From Aptenodytes patagonicus (lineage: Eukaryota; Chordata; Aves; Sphenisciformes; Spheniscidae): 64,000 nucleotides of DNA. Shown piece after piece: positions 1 to 11,500 of this stretch (position 1 is its first letter; every line of letters starts with the position of its first letter). The translations under genes were made by a program, and so were the position numbers. The stretch covers positions 78,878,155-78,942,154 of the forward strand of contig NC_134982.1 in the NCBI RefSeq assembly GCF_965638725.1, given 5' to 3'. Under the pieces are notes generated by a model. It did not search any database. It had not been told where the DNA came from and saw only the letters and a list, made by a program, of their open reading frames with translations.

Positions 1-1296
1 TCCAATACACCAGCACGCCAGACGCGAGCGCTGAAGAACCGGTGCTGTCAGCAGCTCTTGAACACGAGAAGCATTAGAAGCAGGGGAACTCACTGGCTTA
101 TTCAGCCCGTTCCTTGGCAGGTCACTCCCTTCCACACCTGGCTTCTTCACTGCTTCCAAAGATGACTGAAACTGAGCTCTGCACGCACGTACACGACCCC
201 CCCGGCAGCGGCACAGACACCTCCAGCAGGACAAACATCTGCCCACCTCGGAGAGGTTCCTGCTTTGTCACACTCTGTGGGGTGCAGAGACAAGTGCTGG
301 AGGTGGCAACGTTATAGCGCATCCCAACTCCTTTCATTGACAGTAAGAGAACTCGAGCGCAGTAGATTTTTTTTTTAAATACCAGCCTAAATTTATTTTT
401 TCATTATTTTACCCCTTTACGCTTTTTCATGCTACTTCCAACTTCTGCACATAGTCCTTTCCTTCCTTTGGTGTTTCTACCTCTTCCTTTCTTTGCACCT
501 TCCCCTCCCTGCTTGTCAGCGGAGCTATTTTCAGATCTTTTAGGGTCCTTTTTTTCACCCACCTTGTACCAGATCTGCCAACACAATAATAACTCTCCTG
601 ACTTTGCCCCTAACTGCCTTCTCTTTGGGCCACCTTCACAGCTGGCAAAGCTTCGGTCTTTCGTCTGCAATTTTCTGACAGCAAGTGATTTCCTAAGGAC
701 TGCAGTGCAAGCACGAACCACAAGGCAGACCTTTTCTCTCTCAAGCGAAGCTGCTTTGAAAGGACTGATGAATTCCCATCACGGAAACGAAGAGATGCTG
801 ACCGAGGATCAGACTGGAAGGATTTGAAAGGGGGTAGGAAGCTCAGCCTGCAAAATGAGACACGAGAATCTTTTTCCCCACAGGAATTTTGGCATCACTT
901 TAGCACTGCTTCACACTGGCGAGCTGTCCCCAGGAGAAGAGCTTCGTCAGCCCCCCCCGCCCCGTTTGCACACCCCTCCTGACAGCGGTGGGAGTGCTCC
1001 GGCCATAGGCGTGGAGCCCGCTGTTCCCAGCTGGGGGACGAAGCCCCTGCCAGGCCCCTCAGGCACACCCGGAGTGGGGGGACCCCTCCTCGCTGTCCCC
1101 ACAGTGGGGTCCAGGGCTCCGAGGATGCTCCTTCCGTCCGGGCAGAGCTCGGGATGGCCCTCATGGCACTGGGACCGGGCTGGGGCACCGGGGGCTGCCA
1201 GCAGAGACCGGGCGTGATGCTCAGTTGGGTCCCCATCGGACCTGTGACAAAACCAGCTTGCCCTCCTGCCTGCTCTGCCCTCGGCATCTGCTGCGG
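1..1296. repeat. Left flank of the array, first copy of the 62.5-kb-spaced direct repeat
   Basis: This stretch lies outside the 5.45-kb gene unit. It is repeated almost base for base at 62530-63825, with an offset of 62,529 bp. Homology with the gene unit begins near 1297. It contains a possible minus-strand 3' exon or retrocopy (separate entry). I see no other gene in it. Confidence 0.9.
404..721 (-). pseudogene. Possible 3' terminal exon or processed retrocopy of an unidentified gene
   Basis: I do not recognise this protein. The minus-strand frame ends in a lysine-rich, nuclear-type tail (ending KKRKGVK) with the TAA stop at 404-406. An AATAAA lies a few bases beyond (392-397 on the minus strand), followed after about 17 bases by a run of about ten A. 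That order (reading frame, stop, AATAAA, A-tract) is what a terminal exon or an inserted cDNA leaves behind. There is no ATG at the start of the open frame. A plausible splice acceptor (TTGGCAG) lies inside it, so the true exon could be shorter. It could equally be a chance open frame in low-complexity DNA. A second copy is at 62933-63250. Confidence 0.25.
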
Positions 1297-1375
1297 GTGC
1301 CACCCACGGTGGGGCACGGGGGGAAAGGGAAAAGGCACGAGGAGGAGGGGGAGAAAGCAGCACCCAGAGCCTGTG

Positions 1376-2488
1376 TCAGAGAAAGAGGAATTTATTTCCT
1401 CTTTCTGGAATGCAGGGTTGCTGGCGCCCTGCTAGTGCTGCCGGCGGGGTGGCCTCTTGCAGGGCTGTGGAGAGTCCTGGGGGCCGGGGGCCCTCCTCTT
1501 TGGGGGGCGCTGGGGCCCCCCGGGCGAGCGGTCCATGCCCCGGCCGGGAGCGCAGGGGCTGCGGCTGCAGCCCTGGGCAGAGGGCCCTGCCACCGCCGCC
1601 TCCCCCGGCTCCTCCTGGGGCTGCTCCTGCTCTGCAGGGGTGGGTGCAGATGGGGGGCGGACGGGACCCCTGCGGAGGGCGGCCTCCAATGTGCCGGCTT
1701 CCTCCTCGCTGTCGGAGCCTGCAGGGCTGCCGGAGGAGGCCAGGCTGGAGTCGGGCGTCCCCCCCCCGGTAGGCGGTGGGGCTGGGGATGGCCGCAGGGC
1801 TGTCGTCCTCCTCCCCGGCAGCGTAGGGGCACAGCAGCCTCCAGGCCTCCTCGCTGCACTGGCGCACAATGATATTGATGACGCCATGAACCAGCAGTGC
1901 GGTGTGTTCCTCGAGGTAGTCCTGCAGCACCTGGACCATGACTTCCCCATCTGGACCGTGGACACACAGGGCGTGCAGGATGGTGCTCTCTGCACTCTTT
2001 GCCTGCCACCACCGAGCCCCATATATTGCCTCCAGCTCCCGGCCCAGCCAGGGCAGCACGGGGTAGAGGAGATGCTGGTTTTGCCGGAAGAGTGCGGCCC
2101 ACACCTCGGGCAGGAGGCCACCCACAGTAGCTTCGGCCTCTGTCCCCGCAGCCCCCTGCTCTTCCAGGAACAGCATCCCCTGTGGAGAGGACGCCGCAGG
2201 GCGATGGGGGCTGCTGTTGGCCAGGCGGCCGGGAGCTCTGCCTGCCTGGCTGCTGGCGACTGATGGCTGTGCGGGGGACGTGATGACATGCTCTAGGTAG
2301 TCATCTCCTCCCCGCACAGAAAACTTGACCTTCTCCATCTGTCCTCTGCAGAGTGGGCAATTTGATGACCTTTTTGCCCACCGCAGGATGCAGCCCAGGC
2401 AGAACTGGTGTTGGCATGGCTGCACGAAGGCGACGCCGTTCTGAGCATCGCGGCAGATGGGGCAGGTGCACTCTGGCTCCGTGGCCAT
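1376..2488 (-). CDS. TOPORS-like RING-finger E3 ubiquitin ligase, copy 1 (C-terminal frameshift)
   Basis: Predicted RING E3 ligase, resembling the RING region of TOPORS. The ATG (2488) is in exon 2. Exon 1 (ending at 2753) is non-coding, and the intron 2577-2752 has a GTGAGC donor and a TTTTGCAG acceptor. Zinc ligands are C9, C12, C25, H27, C30, C33, C44 and C47 (C3HC4). The RING is type A, with QNGVAFVQP between the first ligand pairs. A Ser/Pro linker runs from about residue 70, and a predicted helical domain spans about 122-225. The coding C-run at 1759-1767 has nine bases where every other copy has eight. The frame therefore shifts after TAYRGG and runs to a stop at 1376, giving about 370 aa with an unrelated Arg/Pro/Gly-rich tail. 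The unshifted frame would stop at 1432 and give a 351-aa protein ending RRQH. RING and helical domain are intact, so partial function is possible. An assembly error in the homopolymer cannot be excluded. Confidence 0.8.
   Translation of the reverse strand: MATEPECTCPICRDAQNGVAFVQPCQHQFCLGCILRWAKRSSNCPLCRGQMEKVKFSVRGGDDYLEHVITSPAQPSVASSQAGRAPGRLANSSPHRPAASSPQGMLFLEEQGAAGTEAEATVGGLLPEVWAALFRQNQHLLYPVLPWLGRELEAIYGARWWQAKSAESTILHALCVHGPDGEVMVQVLQDYLEEHTALLVHGVINIIVRQCSEEAWRLLCPYAAGEEDDSPAAIPSPTAYRGGDARLQPGLLRQPCRLRQRGGSRHIGGRPPQGSRPPPICTHPCRAGAAPGGAGGGGGGRALCPGLQPQPLRSRPGHGPLARGAPAPPKEEGPRPPGLSTALQEATPPAALAGRQQPCIPERGNKFLFL
1391..1396 (-). terminator. Polyadenylation signal AATAAA, copy 1
   Basis: TTTATT on the plus strand reads AATAAA on the gene strand. 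It lies 36 bases past the ancestral stop at 1432 and is read through by the frameshifted frame. Confidence 0.75.
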
Positions 2489-2614
2489 GTTCGTGCTCCG
2501 CAGCGGGTTGGGGAGAGCCGAGGATGAGGAGCTGCTCCCCCTCGCTGGCGCCGGCGCTGCCAAAGGGTGTCGCGCGCTGCAAAATGGAGAGAGGCCATGG
2601 TCACTTGCTGTCCC

Positions 2615-2649
2615 GGGGAGGGGAGGGGAGGGGAGGGGAGGGGAGGGGA
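2615..2649. repeat. GGGGA minisatellite in the intron of copy 1 (7 units)
   Basis: Seven perfect GGGGA pentamers on the plus strand (TCCCC on the gene strand) inside the 176-bp intron. The runs of four G can form a G-quadruplex on the non-coding strand. Confidence 0.95.
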
Positions 2650-2996
2650 GGAAGAAATGCCCAGGCCCCTCGAGAAGGACACCCTCCCGGCTCCCCGAGA
2701 CCCATTGCCCGCCCCACGGCCACCCCGGGGGACGTGTCCCCGCACAGCTCACCTCCGCTGCTGCAAGCACGCCCCGCGGTGCCCGGCTGCCTGAACCAGG
2801 CAGGGCCGGGGAAGCACAGGGGATGGCTCCGGGACGGGCACCGAGAGCTGCCGACGGCAGCCCCCAAAGCACCACCCAGCACCAGGAGAAGCCTCGCTCC
2901 ACCCTCCAGACCTCGCAGGCACGCTCGGCAGGAGTGCAGGCACGAGCCAGGCTGGGCCAGGCTCTGCCAGCGCCCAAAGATAAGCAGTGAGGGACG

Positions 2997-3073
2997 TGAG
3001 GTCACAGACCATTGCTTGCTGACATCACAGTCTGCCGCTCGGTGACGTCAGCCTCCACCACCTGGTGATGTCA
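2997..3073 (-). promoter_or_regulatory. CRE-type promoter array of copy 1, four octamers at 23-bp spacing
   Basis: Read on the gene strand the octamers are TGACATCA, TGACGTCA (perfect CRE), TGATGTCA and TGACCTCA, with starts exactly 23 bp apart. The array sits just upstream of a TATA-like CTTATCTTTGG stretch and the non-coding exon 1. CREB/ATF/CREM binding is expected from the motif. The start site is inferred, not mapped. Confidence 0.7.
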
Positions 3074-6000
3074 CAGCAGGCCTTCCGCCTCACCCTGAGA
3101 ACTTCTGCTTTGGAGCTGTGTCGCTTAGCTGACTGTTCTGCATTGCTGCAGTGCGTTCCCCATGGAGCAGGCAAAAGCAGGCTTGTTTTGCTTGACCGCC
3201 GCTGTTGAAGGTTCCTCTAAGATGGTGGTGCTTCCGTGGGGCCCTTTGGGACTTTTCTTCCTCTTCCTGCACGCAAAAACTCAAAGTAACCCTCCGTGTC
3301 ACCAGGACTTCTAGGAGTCCATGAGGAATGGCTTTTTTCACCTTGCGGTAACAGGCTTGAGGGATTTTTAAAGTGAAATCAATACCTTTCCCCCCAAGAT
3401 GCTCAGTTGCCATTAAACTAGAGAGCTAGCTCAGTCTCCTTTTGGCAGAGTAGAAGCGTAGGCCAAAAACCTGCACGTGGTTCTTGCCCTTTCAGGCTTT
3501 GGTCTCTGGGTTGAAGCTTTTGGTTTTCCCAGGGATTTCTGCTTTAGAAACGAAACACATTTCTCATGGAAAGGGTTCTTTCCTGTAGCTCCAGTTTCTC
3601 TTCCTGACAGATTCTAATGAAAGGCATTTTGCTGAGCTTCCCAAATAAACTAACCTTTAGAATTCTTCAAGTATATCGGTAGCATACTACCCTGCTTTTG
3701 AGTATTGTACAGTGCTGGGTAACACTTAAACCCCTCCCCCTCTTTAAAAATACATAAACCTTGCTTTGCAGGAGCTCTGCAGGTCGAGTACCCTGTAGCA
3801 GTGCAGGCCCTGCAGCACGTTTGAAGGTCTCTATCTGTGCCATTGCTGCCTTTGAGGTTAGCTGGCAAAATAATGTTTAGGTATGCTTCTGCCATGAGAG
3901 TCACCTGTTTTAAATTTGTCACCAGTCTCAAACACTTACCAAATAATCCGTTACGAAGCTCGTAACGCATTCTGACTCTTACCCTGTTATCCCTATGGCT
4001 AATAGGACAGTTCTCTGACCCCATTTCCTCCATCCTGTGGTCAGCATTATGTTCTTGTTTTAATATGGTAAAGCGTAACGCAATTATTTGGTGTTGTCTG
4101 AGTCTGTTGTACAGACAGAGTGTCTTTAAAACGTGAACAGGTCCTGTCAAACTTGAGGAAGCCCATGTGATGTCGCTTTTATTCAACAACGGAGGAAGAA
4201 AATTTTGCATTGGTCTGCAAAGAGCCGCTGATGCCCCTTCACAACAATGTCAAATCCTTTCTGTGCATGAGAGCGACTTCTTCTTCTACTTCAGGAAGAA
4301 GATGATAACAGAATGCAGAATGCAGAACTTCCTAAATTTTAGTTCTTATCGCGAATGTCTCAGTGCTGTGCGGAAAGTGGACTTTTGGTTGCTGTTTGGA
4401 AATCGTCGAATGGCTGCTTTGTTGTTTCTCCGATCACATACCTGCTTTTGGGAAGTTCCTGAAAGTTGACGACTATGAGTCAGTGTTAGCTATTTTCTTG
4501 ACTTCTGGAGCTGTGTCGCTTAGCGATGAAATTACTCTGACTTTTCACATGAGCTGATCCTTCTTTCTTTCATTTTTCACCCACCTGGCCCACTTCCTGC
4601 ATCCCCTTCAGCAATTTAGTGAATTACTCACCTGCATCATACTGTCTCAGGTGCTGTCTCTTGCCTCTCAGCCTGCAGATTCAACCAGCTGAAGCACAAC
4701 AGCGCGAGATGATTATTCCCATAGGTGGGCTGTGGCACGCCTACGGCTTTCTGCAGAAAACGTAGATCAAAGCCACGCTGCATTAAATGCAAGTCATTTC
4801 TGGCGTAATCTTGCAATGCCGTATCATTGCTTATTCGTAGGAGATTCTTGGGTGACTAAGTCCCATGGAAGTCAGAGAGCACCAGGTTCCTAATTCTCTT
4901 TGGAGGATACAGGCCCTGGTCGGTAATTCGCTCCCTCAAAACGTTTACTTCTGAGAGGCGAGACAGTGGATAACTCTGTCCTTCTGCGCAAATGCGCTTG
5001 CCCAGGCCTTTTTTGCTAGCGTATGCTTGCGAGTCTTGAAGTTGTGTACATGCTGTAGAAGCCAAGTAAGTCTTTTTCAAGCCGTGGTGTGATTGTCTAG
5101 CCTGGCACCCGGGAAGATACACCATGGCCAACTTGTTCTTTTCAAAAGCATTAATGTTTAAAAATGAGTTAAAAATGGATAGCCAGGACAGTCTTTTCAT
5201 TACCACTAGAACGACAAACGCCTGCCCGTTCTCTTTTTCAAGCACCCGGCCCAAGAGCATTGTTAAAATTTAAAAGCTATAATGAACGGCACGTGAACTA
5301 GAGGGACAGCTGCACTGGAAATTAAATTCGAGGAGAGGAACAGAGCATTTGATGAAATGGAGCTGTTGCTTGAGGCTCAGAAATACATCTTGGGAGAGAA
5401 CCGGGCCGAGTATTCTGTGTAGGCCTTTATTTCTGTGGGTGCCTGTTTTCAGGGACGATCGTTACTCGCTGACGGGGAAGATTTTTTGGAAAGCCGGGAA
5501 CGGAATAGGTACTCAGCATTTATGGAAATCCATGCAGGTGTGATTCCTAGATGATGCCCATGCCTTTGAAGACTACCTTTCATCTGCCCAGCTCTGTACT
5601 TGTAGCCCTGATTTTTAACGCCTTAGAAAAAAGAGGCGTTGAGAGTGAAGGCATCTTCACTAGACGTGTTCATTAAGGTTTACTGCCATCGAGTATCTGG
5701 TGGTAGGTATAAGTGCCGGCGGAAGCCCTGTTTCTCATCTTCCTCGTCCCATATTCTCCTAATTCTCACACAATACTTCTGGACTGCTTTCAGAGTCATT
5801 TTCCTTCCTGAAGTAATTTTGCACGGTTTGTTAAACCCCTGCCCTTCGGGTGTCAAGCTCATGTCTGGCCGTTAGATTTAATGTGCTCTTATGCAGAAGT
5901 CAGGCCGATGCTCCCTTTACCGACCAGAGAGGGTGGGGTGAGGTCCAGCGCCTTCCTCCGAAGCACCCCGCGCTGCCCCTTGCAGAGATGGAGCTGCAGG

Positions 6001-6746
6001 CGTTGCGTGTCTGCAGACAGGCCTGTGAGCGCGAGGTTGTCCCTCGTGCCCTGCGTCCTGCTGCATGCTGGGGAGTGTTTAGCCCCCGGAGGATGACAAA
6101 TCCTGCGGCGTTACAAAGAGAAAGCACGGGGCAGTCGACGTGCACAAGGGCAGGGCTGCCGTAGGGAGGGGCTGGACGGGGGGAGCAAGGGGCCGCGAGA
6201 GACCCCGTGCAGTTCGGCCAGGAGCAATGGGCAGCCCTGCCCGGGGAAGGCAGAGCCCCGGCATTGATGCCGGCTGGGGATTAGAGAAGGCCTCTCTGCT
6301 CAGCGCCCGTCAGGCCTCATCTGGACACCGTGTCCGGCCTAGGGTCCCGGACGGGGGAGACCTCGACAAGCCGGAGGGGCTGAGGGGAGGCCACGGGCAG
6401 GCAAAGAAAGCCTTTTACTTCCCTACTCGGGAGCCCTTATCAGACACGTGAATCACGTTGCCCAGGGTTAGGAGCCAGGAGCTTCCAGAAGCTGAGAATC
6501 AGCTCTAGCAGGGAGTTGGTTTGTGGTCTGGGATGACGACACCTTCCTTCCTCCCTCCCTCCATTTCTCTGTTGGCCAAATGAGAAGTGAAATGCCAGCC
6601 TGCGTGAGGTGAAAGCTGAGGGACTTGTTCCTCTTGGGAAAGGCTGGGGCTGGTAGGAGTCACGCTGTACCTGCCAAATACCGTTACCCCAATGCTTGCC
6701 TCTGGCTCGGACGCCCCTGCCCATGGCCGTGCCCCGCGGCAGGCTG
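3074..6746. other. Inter-gene spacer of unit L1
   Basis: About 3.7 kb with no gene I can support. Open frames of 107, 186 and 134 codons on the minus strand (3090-3413, 3650-4210, 4856-5260) have no recognisable domain. Their identity between units only reflects recent duplication. The spacer holds a 19-bp inverted repeat at 3949-3967, an I-SceI-like 18-mer at 3978-3995, and an 18-bp direct repeat at 3112-3129 and 4507-4524. Confidence 0.7.
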
Positions 6747-6840
6747 GTGCCACCCACGGTGGGGCACGGGGGGAAAGGGAAAAGGCACGAGGAGGAGGGG
6801 GAGAAAGCAGCACCCAGAGCCTGTGTCAGAGAAAGAGGAA

Positions 6841-6846
6841 TTTATT
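6841..6846 (-). terminator. Polyadenylation signal AATAAA, copy 2
   Basis: TTTATT on the plus strand, 36 bases beyond the stop codon of copy 2. Confidence 0.8.
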
Positions 6847-6881
6847 TCCTCTTTCTGGAATGCAGGGTTGCTGGCGCCCTG

Positions 6882-7937
6882 CTAGTGCTGCTGGCGGGGC
6901 GGCCTCTTGCAGGGCTGTGGAGAGTCCTGGGGGCCGGGGGCCCTCCTCTCTGGGGGGCGCTGGGGCCCCCTGGGCGAGCGGTCCGTGCCCCGGCCGGGAG
7001 CGCAGGGGCTGCGGCTGCAGCCCTGGGCAGAGGGCCCTGCCACCGCCGCCTCCCCCGGCTCCTCCTGGGGCTGCTCCTGCTCTGCAGGGGTGGGTGCAGA
7101 TGGGGGGCGGACGGGACCCCTGCGGAGGGCGGCCTCCAATGTGCCGGCTTCCTCCTCGCTGTCGGAGCCTGCAGGGCTGCCGGAGGAGGCCAGGCTGGAG
7201 TCGGGCGTCCCCCCCCGGTAGGCGGTGGGGCTGGGGATGGCCGCAGGGCTGTCGTCCTCCTCCCCGGCAGCGTAGGGGCACAGCAGCCTCCAGGCCTCCT
7301 CGCTGCACTGGCGCACAATGATATTGATGACGCCATGAACCAGCAGTGCGGTGTGTTCCTCGAGGTAGTCCTGCAGCACCTGGACCATGACTTCCCCATC
7401 TGGACCGTGGACACACAGGGCGTGCAGGATGGTGCTCTCTGCACTCTTTGCCTGCCACCACCGAGCCCCATATATTGCCTCCAGCTCCCGGCCCAGCCAG
7501 GGCAGCACGGGGTAGAGGAGATGCTGGTTTTGCCGGAAGAGTGCGGCCCACACCTCGGGCAGGAGGCCACCCACAGTAGCTTCGGCCTCTGTCCCCGCAG
7601 CCCCCTGCTCTTCCAGGAACAGCATCCCCTGTGGAGAGGACGCCGCAGGGCGATGGGGGCTGCTGTTGGCCAGGCGGCCGGGAGCTCTGCCTGCCTGGCT
7701 GCTGGCGACTGATGGCTGTGCGGGGGACGTGATGACATGCTCTAGGTAGTCATCTCCTCCCCGCACAGAAAACTTGACCTTCTCCATCTGTCCTCTGCAG
7801 AGTGGGCAATTTGATGACCTTTTTGCCCACCGCAGGATGCAGCCCAGGCAGAACTGGTGTTGGCATGGCTGCACGAAGGCGACGCCGTTCTGAGCATCGC
7901 GGCAGATGGGGCAGGTGCACTCTGGCTCCGTGGCCAT
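6882..7937 (-). CDS. TOPORS-like RING-finger E3 ubiquitin ligase, copy 2
   Basis: Intact 351-aa reading frame, wholly in exon 2, starting at ATG 7937. Intron 8026-8201 separates it from non-coding exon 1. The RING is type A with all eight C3HC4 ligands (C9 to C47). It is followed by the [14 protein letters not shown] stretch; the SVRxxDDY part resembles the segment after the RING of TOPORS. The helical domain (about 122-225) contains FRQNQHLL and [15 protein letters not shown]. The tail has a Ser/Glu acidic patch and a basic Pro-rich end, RQQH. The predicted role is substrate ubiquitination (or SUMOylation, as TOPORS can do), probably nuclear because of the basic tail; that is inference from family. 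The translated frame stays open well upstream of the ATG, but that region is exon 1 plus intron. The predicted protein is identical to copy 3, so the two were duplicated or homogenised very recently. Confidence 0.85.
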   Translation of the reverse strand: MATEPECTCPICRDAQNGVAFVQPCQHQFCLGCILRWAKRSSNCPLCRGQMEKVKFSVRGGDDYLEHVITSPAQPSVASSQAGRAPGRLANSSPHRPAASSPQGMLFLEEQGAAGTEAEATVGGLLPEVWAALFRQNQHLLYPVLPWLGRELEAIYGARWWQAKSAESTILHALCVHGPDGEVMVQVLQDYLEEHTALLVHGVINIIVRQCSEEAWRLLCPYAAGEEDDSPAAIPSPTAYRGGTPDSSLASSGSPAGSDSEEEAGTLEAALRRGPVRPPSAPTPAEQEQPQEEPGEAAVAGPSAQGCSRSPCAPGRGTDRSPRGPQRPPERRAPGPQDSPQPCKRPPRQQH

Positions 7938-8063
7938 GTTCGTGCTCCGCAGCGGGTTGGGGAGAGCCGAGGATGAGGAGCTGCTCCCCCTCGCTGGCGC
8001 CGGCGCTGCCAAAGGGTGTCGCGCGCTGCAAAATGGAGAGAGGCCATGGTCACTTGCTGTCCC

Positions 8064-8098
8064 GGGGAGGGGAGGGGAGGGGAGGGGAGGGGAGGGGA
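8064..8098. repeat. GGGGA minisatellite in the intron of copy 2 (7 units)
   Basis: Seven perfect pentamers, the same length as in copy 1. Confidence 0.95.
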
Positions 8099-8445
8099 GG
8101 AAGAAATGCCCAGGCCCCTCGAGAAGGACACCCTCCCGGCTCCCCGAGACCCATTGCCCGCCCCACGGCCACCCCGGGGGACGTGTCCCCGCACAGCTCA
8201 CCTCCGCTGCTGCAAGCACGCCCCGCGGTGCCCGGCTGCCTGAACCAGGCAGGGCCGGGGAAGCACAGGGGATGGCTCCGGGACGGGCACCGAGAGCTGC
8301 CGACGGCAGCCCCCAAAGCACCACCCAGCACCAGGAGAAGCCTCGCTCCACCCTCCAGACCTCGCAGGCACGCTCGGCAGGAGTGCAGGCACGAGCCAGG
8401 CTGGGCCAGGCTCTGCCAGCGCCCAAAGATAAGCAGTGAGGGACG

Positions 8446-8522
8446 TGAGGTCACAGACCATTGCTTGCTGACATCACAGTCTGCCGCTCGGTGACGTCAG
8501 CCTCCACCACCTGGTGATGTCA
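8446..8522 (-). promoter_or_regulatory. CRE-type promoter array of copy 2
   Basis: Same four octamers at 23-bp spacing as in copy 1, followed on the gene strand by the TATA-like CTTATCTTTGG and exon 1. Confidence 0.7.
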
Positions 8523-11500
8523 CAGCAGGCCTTCCGCCTCACCCTGAGAACTTCTGCTTTGGAGCTGTGTCGCTTAGCTGACTGTTCTGCATTGCTGCAG
8601 TGCGTTCCCCATGGAGCAGGCAAAAGCAGGCTTGTTTTGCTTGACCGCCGCTGTTGAAGGTTCCTCTAAGATGGTGGTGCTTCCGTGGGGCCCTTTGGGA
8701 CTTTTCTTCCTCTTCCTGCACGCAAAAACTCAAAGTAACCCTCCGTGTCACCAGGACTTCTAGGAGTCCATGAGGAATGGCTTTTTTCACCTTGCGGTAA
8801 CAGGCTTGAGGGATTTTTAAAGTGAAATCAATACCTTTCCCCCCAAGACGCTCAGTTGCCATTAAACTAGAGAGCTAGCTCAGTCTCCTTTTGGCAGAGT
8901 AGAAGCGTAGGCCAAAAACCTGCACGTGGTTCTTGCCCTTTCAGGCTTTGGTCTCTGGGTTGAAGCTTTTGGTTTTCCCAGGGATTTCTGCTTTAGAAAC
9001 GAAACACATTTCTCATGGAAAGGGTTCTTTCCCGTAGCTCCAGTTTCTCTTCCTGACAGATTCTAATGAAAGGCATTTTGCTGAGCTTCCCAAATAAACT
9101 AACCTTTAGAATTCTTCAAGTATATCGGTAGCATACTACCCTGCTTTTGAGTATTGTACAGTGCTGGGTAACACTTAAACCCCTCCCCCTCTTTAAAAAT
9201 ACATAAACCTTGCTTTGCAGGAGCTCTGCAGGTCGAGTACCCTGTAGCAGTGCAGGCCCTGCAGCACGTTTGAAGGTCTCTATCTGTGCCATTGCTGCCT
9301 TTGAGGTTAGCTGGCAAAATAATGTTTAGGTATGCTTCTGCCATGAGAGTCACCTGTTTTAAATTTGTCACCAGTCTCAAACACTTACCAAATAATCCGT
9401 TACGAAGCTCGTAACGCATTCTGACTCTTACCCTGTTATCCCTATGGCTAATAGGACAGTTCTCTGACCCCATTTCCTCCATCCTGTGGTCAGCATTATG
9501 TTCTTGTTTTAATATGGTAAAGCGTAACGCAATTATTTGGTGTTGTCTGAGTCTGTTGTACAGACAGAGTGTCTTTAAAACGTGAACAGGTCCTGTCAAA
9601 CTTGAGGAAGCCCATGTGATGTCGCTTTTATTCAACAACGGAGGAAGAAAATTTTGCATTGGTCTGCAAAGAGCCGCTGATGCCCCTTCACAACAATGTC
9701 AAATCCTTTCTGTGCATGAGAGCGACTTCTTCTTCTACTTCAGGAAGAAGATGATAACAGAATGCAGAATGCAGAACTTCCTAAATTTTAGTTCTTATCG
9801 CGAATGTCTCAGTGCTGTGCGGAAAGTGGACTTTTGGTTGCTGTTTGGAAATCGTTGAATGGCTGCTTTGTTGTTTCTCCGATCACATACCTGCTTTTGG
9901 GAAGTTCCTGAAAGTTGACGACTATGAGTCAGTGTTAGCTATTTTCTTGACTTCTGGAGCTGTGTCGCTTAGCGATGAAATTACTCTGACTTTTCACATG
10001 AGCTGATCCTTCTTTCTTTCATTTTTCACCCACCTGGCCCACTTCCTGCATCCCCTTCAGCAATTTAGTGAATTACTCACCTGCATCATACTGTCTCAGG
10101 TGCTGTCTCTTGCCTCTCAGCCTGCAGATTCAACCAGCTGAAGCACAACAGCGCGAGATGATTATTCCCATAGGTGGGCTGTGGCACGCCTACGGCTTTC
10201 TGCAGAAAACGTAGATCAAAGCCACGCTGCGTTAAATGCAAGTCATTTCTGGCGTAATCTTGCAATGCCGTATCATTGCTTATTCGTAGGAGATTCTTGG
10301 GTGACTAAGTCCCATGGAAGTCAGAGAGCACCAGGTTCCTAATTCTCTTTGGAGGATACAGGCCCTGGTCGGTAATTCGCTCCCTCAAAACGTTTACTTC
10401 TGAGAGGCGAGACAGTGGATAACTCTGTCCTTCTGCGCAAATGCGCTTGCCCAGGCCTTTTTTGCTAGCGTATGCTTGCGAGTCTTGAAGTTGTGTACAT
10501 GCTGTAGAAGCCAAGTAAGTCTTTTTCAAGCCGTGGTGTGATTGTCTAGCCTGGCACCCGGGAAGATACACCATGGCCAACTTGTTCTTTTCAAAAGCAT
10601 TAATGTTTAAAAATGAGTTAAAAATGGATAGCCAGGACAGTCTTTTCATTACCACTAGAACGACAAACGCCTGCCCGTTCTCTTTTTCAAGCACCCGGCC
10701 CAAGAGCATTGTTAAAATTTAAAAGCTATAATGAACGGCACGTGAACTAGAGGGACAGCTGCACTGGAAATTAAATTCGAGGAGAGGAACAGAGCATTTG
10801 ATGAAATGGAGCTGTTGCTTGAGGCTCAGAAATACATCTTGGGAGAGAACCGGGCCGAGTATTCTGTGTAGGCCTTTATTTCTGTGGGTGCCTGTTTTCA
10901 GGGACGATCGTTACTCGCTGACGGGGAAGATTTTTTGGAAAGCCGGGAACGGAATAGGTACTCAGCATTTATGGAAATCCATGCAGGTGTGATTCCTAGA
11001 TGATGCCCATGCCTTTGAAGACTACCTTTCATCTGCCCAGCTCTGTACTTGTAGCCCTGATTTTTAACGCCTTAGAAAAAAGAGGCGTTGAGAGTGAAGG
11101 CATCTTCACTAGACGTGTTCATTAAGGTTTACTGCCATCGAGTATCTGGTGGTAGGTATAAGTGCCGGCGGAAGCCCTGTTTCTCATCTTCCTCGTCCCA
11201 TATTCTCCTAATTCTCACACAATACTTCTGGACTGCTTTCAGAGTCATTTTCCTTCCTGAAGTAATTTTGCACGGTTTGTTAAACCCCTGCCCTTCGGGT
11301 GTCAAGCTCATGTCTGGCCGTTAGATTTAATGTGCTCTTATGCAGAAGTCAGGCCGATGCTCCCTTTACCGACCAGAGAGGGTGGGGTGAGGTCCAGCGC
11401 CTTCCTCCGAAGCACCCCGCGCTGCCCCTTGCAGAGATGGAGCTGCAGGCGTTGCGTGTCTGCAGACAGGCCTGTGAGCGCGAGGTTGTCCCTCGTGCCC

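Larger units (their letters stand above)
1297..6746. repeat. Tandem unit L1 (about 5.45 kb) of the gene array
   Basis: This is the first left-arm unit. It runs from the 3' flank of copy 1 to the matching base before copy 2. The offset to L2 is 5,450 bp left of the copy 1 homopolymer insertion and 5,449 bp right of it. Identity to the other units is nearly complete by eye, in spacer as well as gene. Confidence 0.9.

Noticed and set aside
6696..7712. Plus-strand frames of 338 codons opposite the gene copies.
   Set aside because: They are antisense shadows of the ligase coding sequence, with no start context, no domain and no codon logic of their own.
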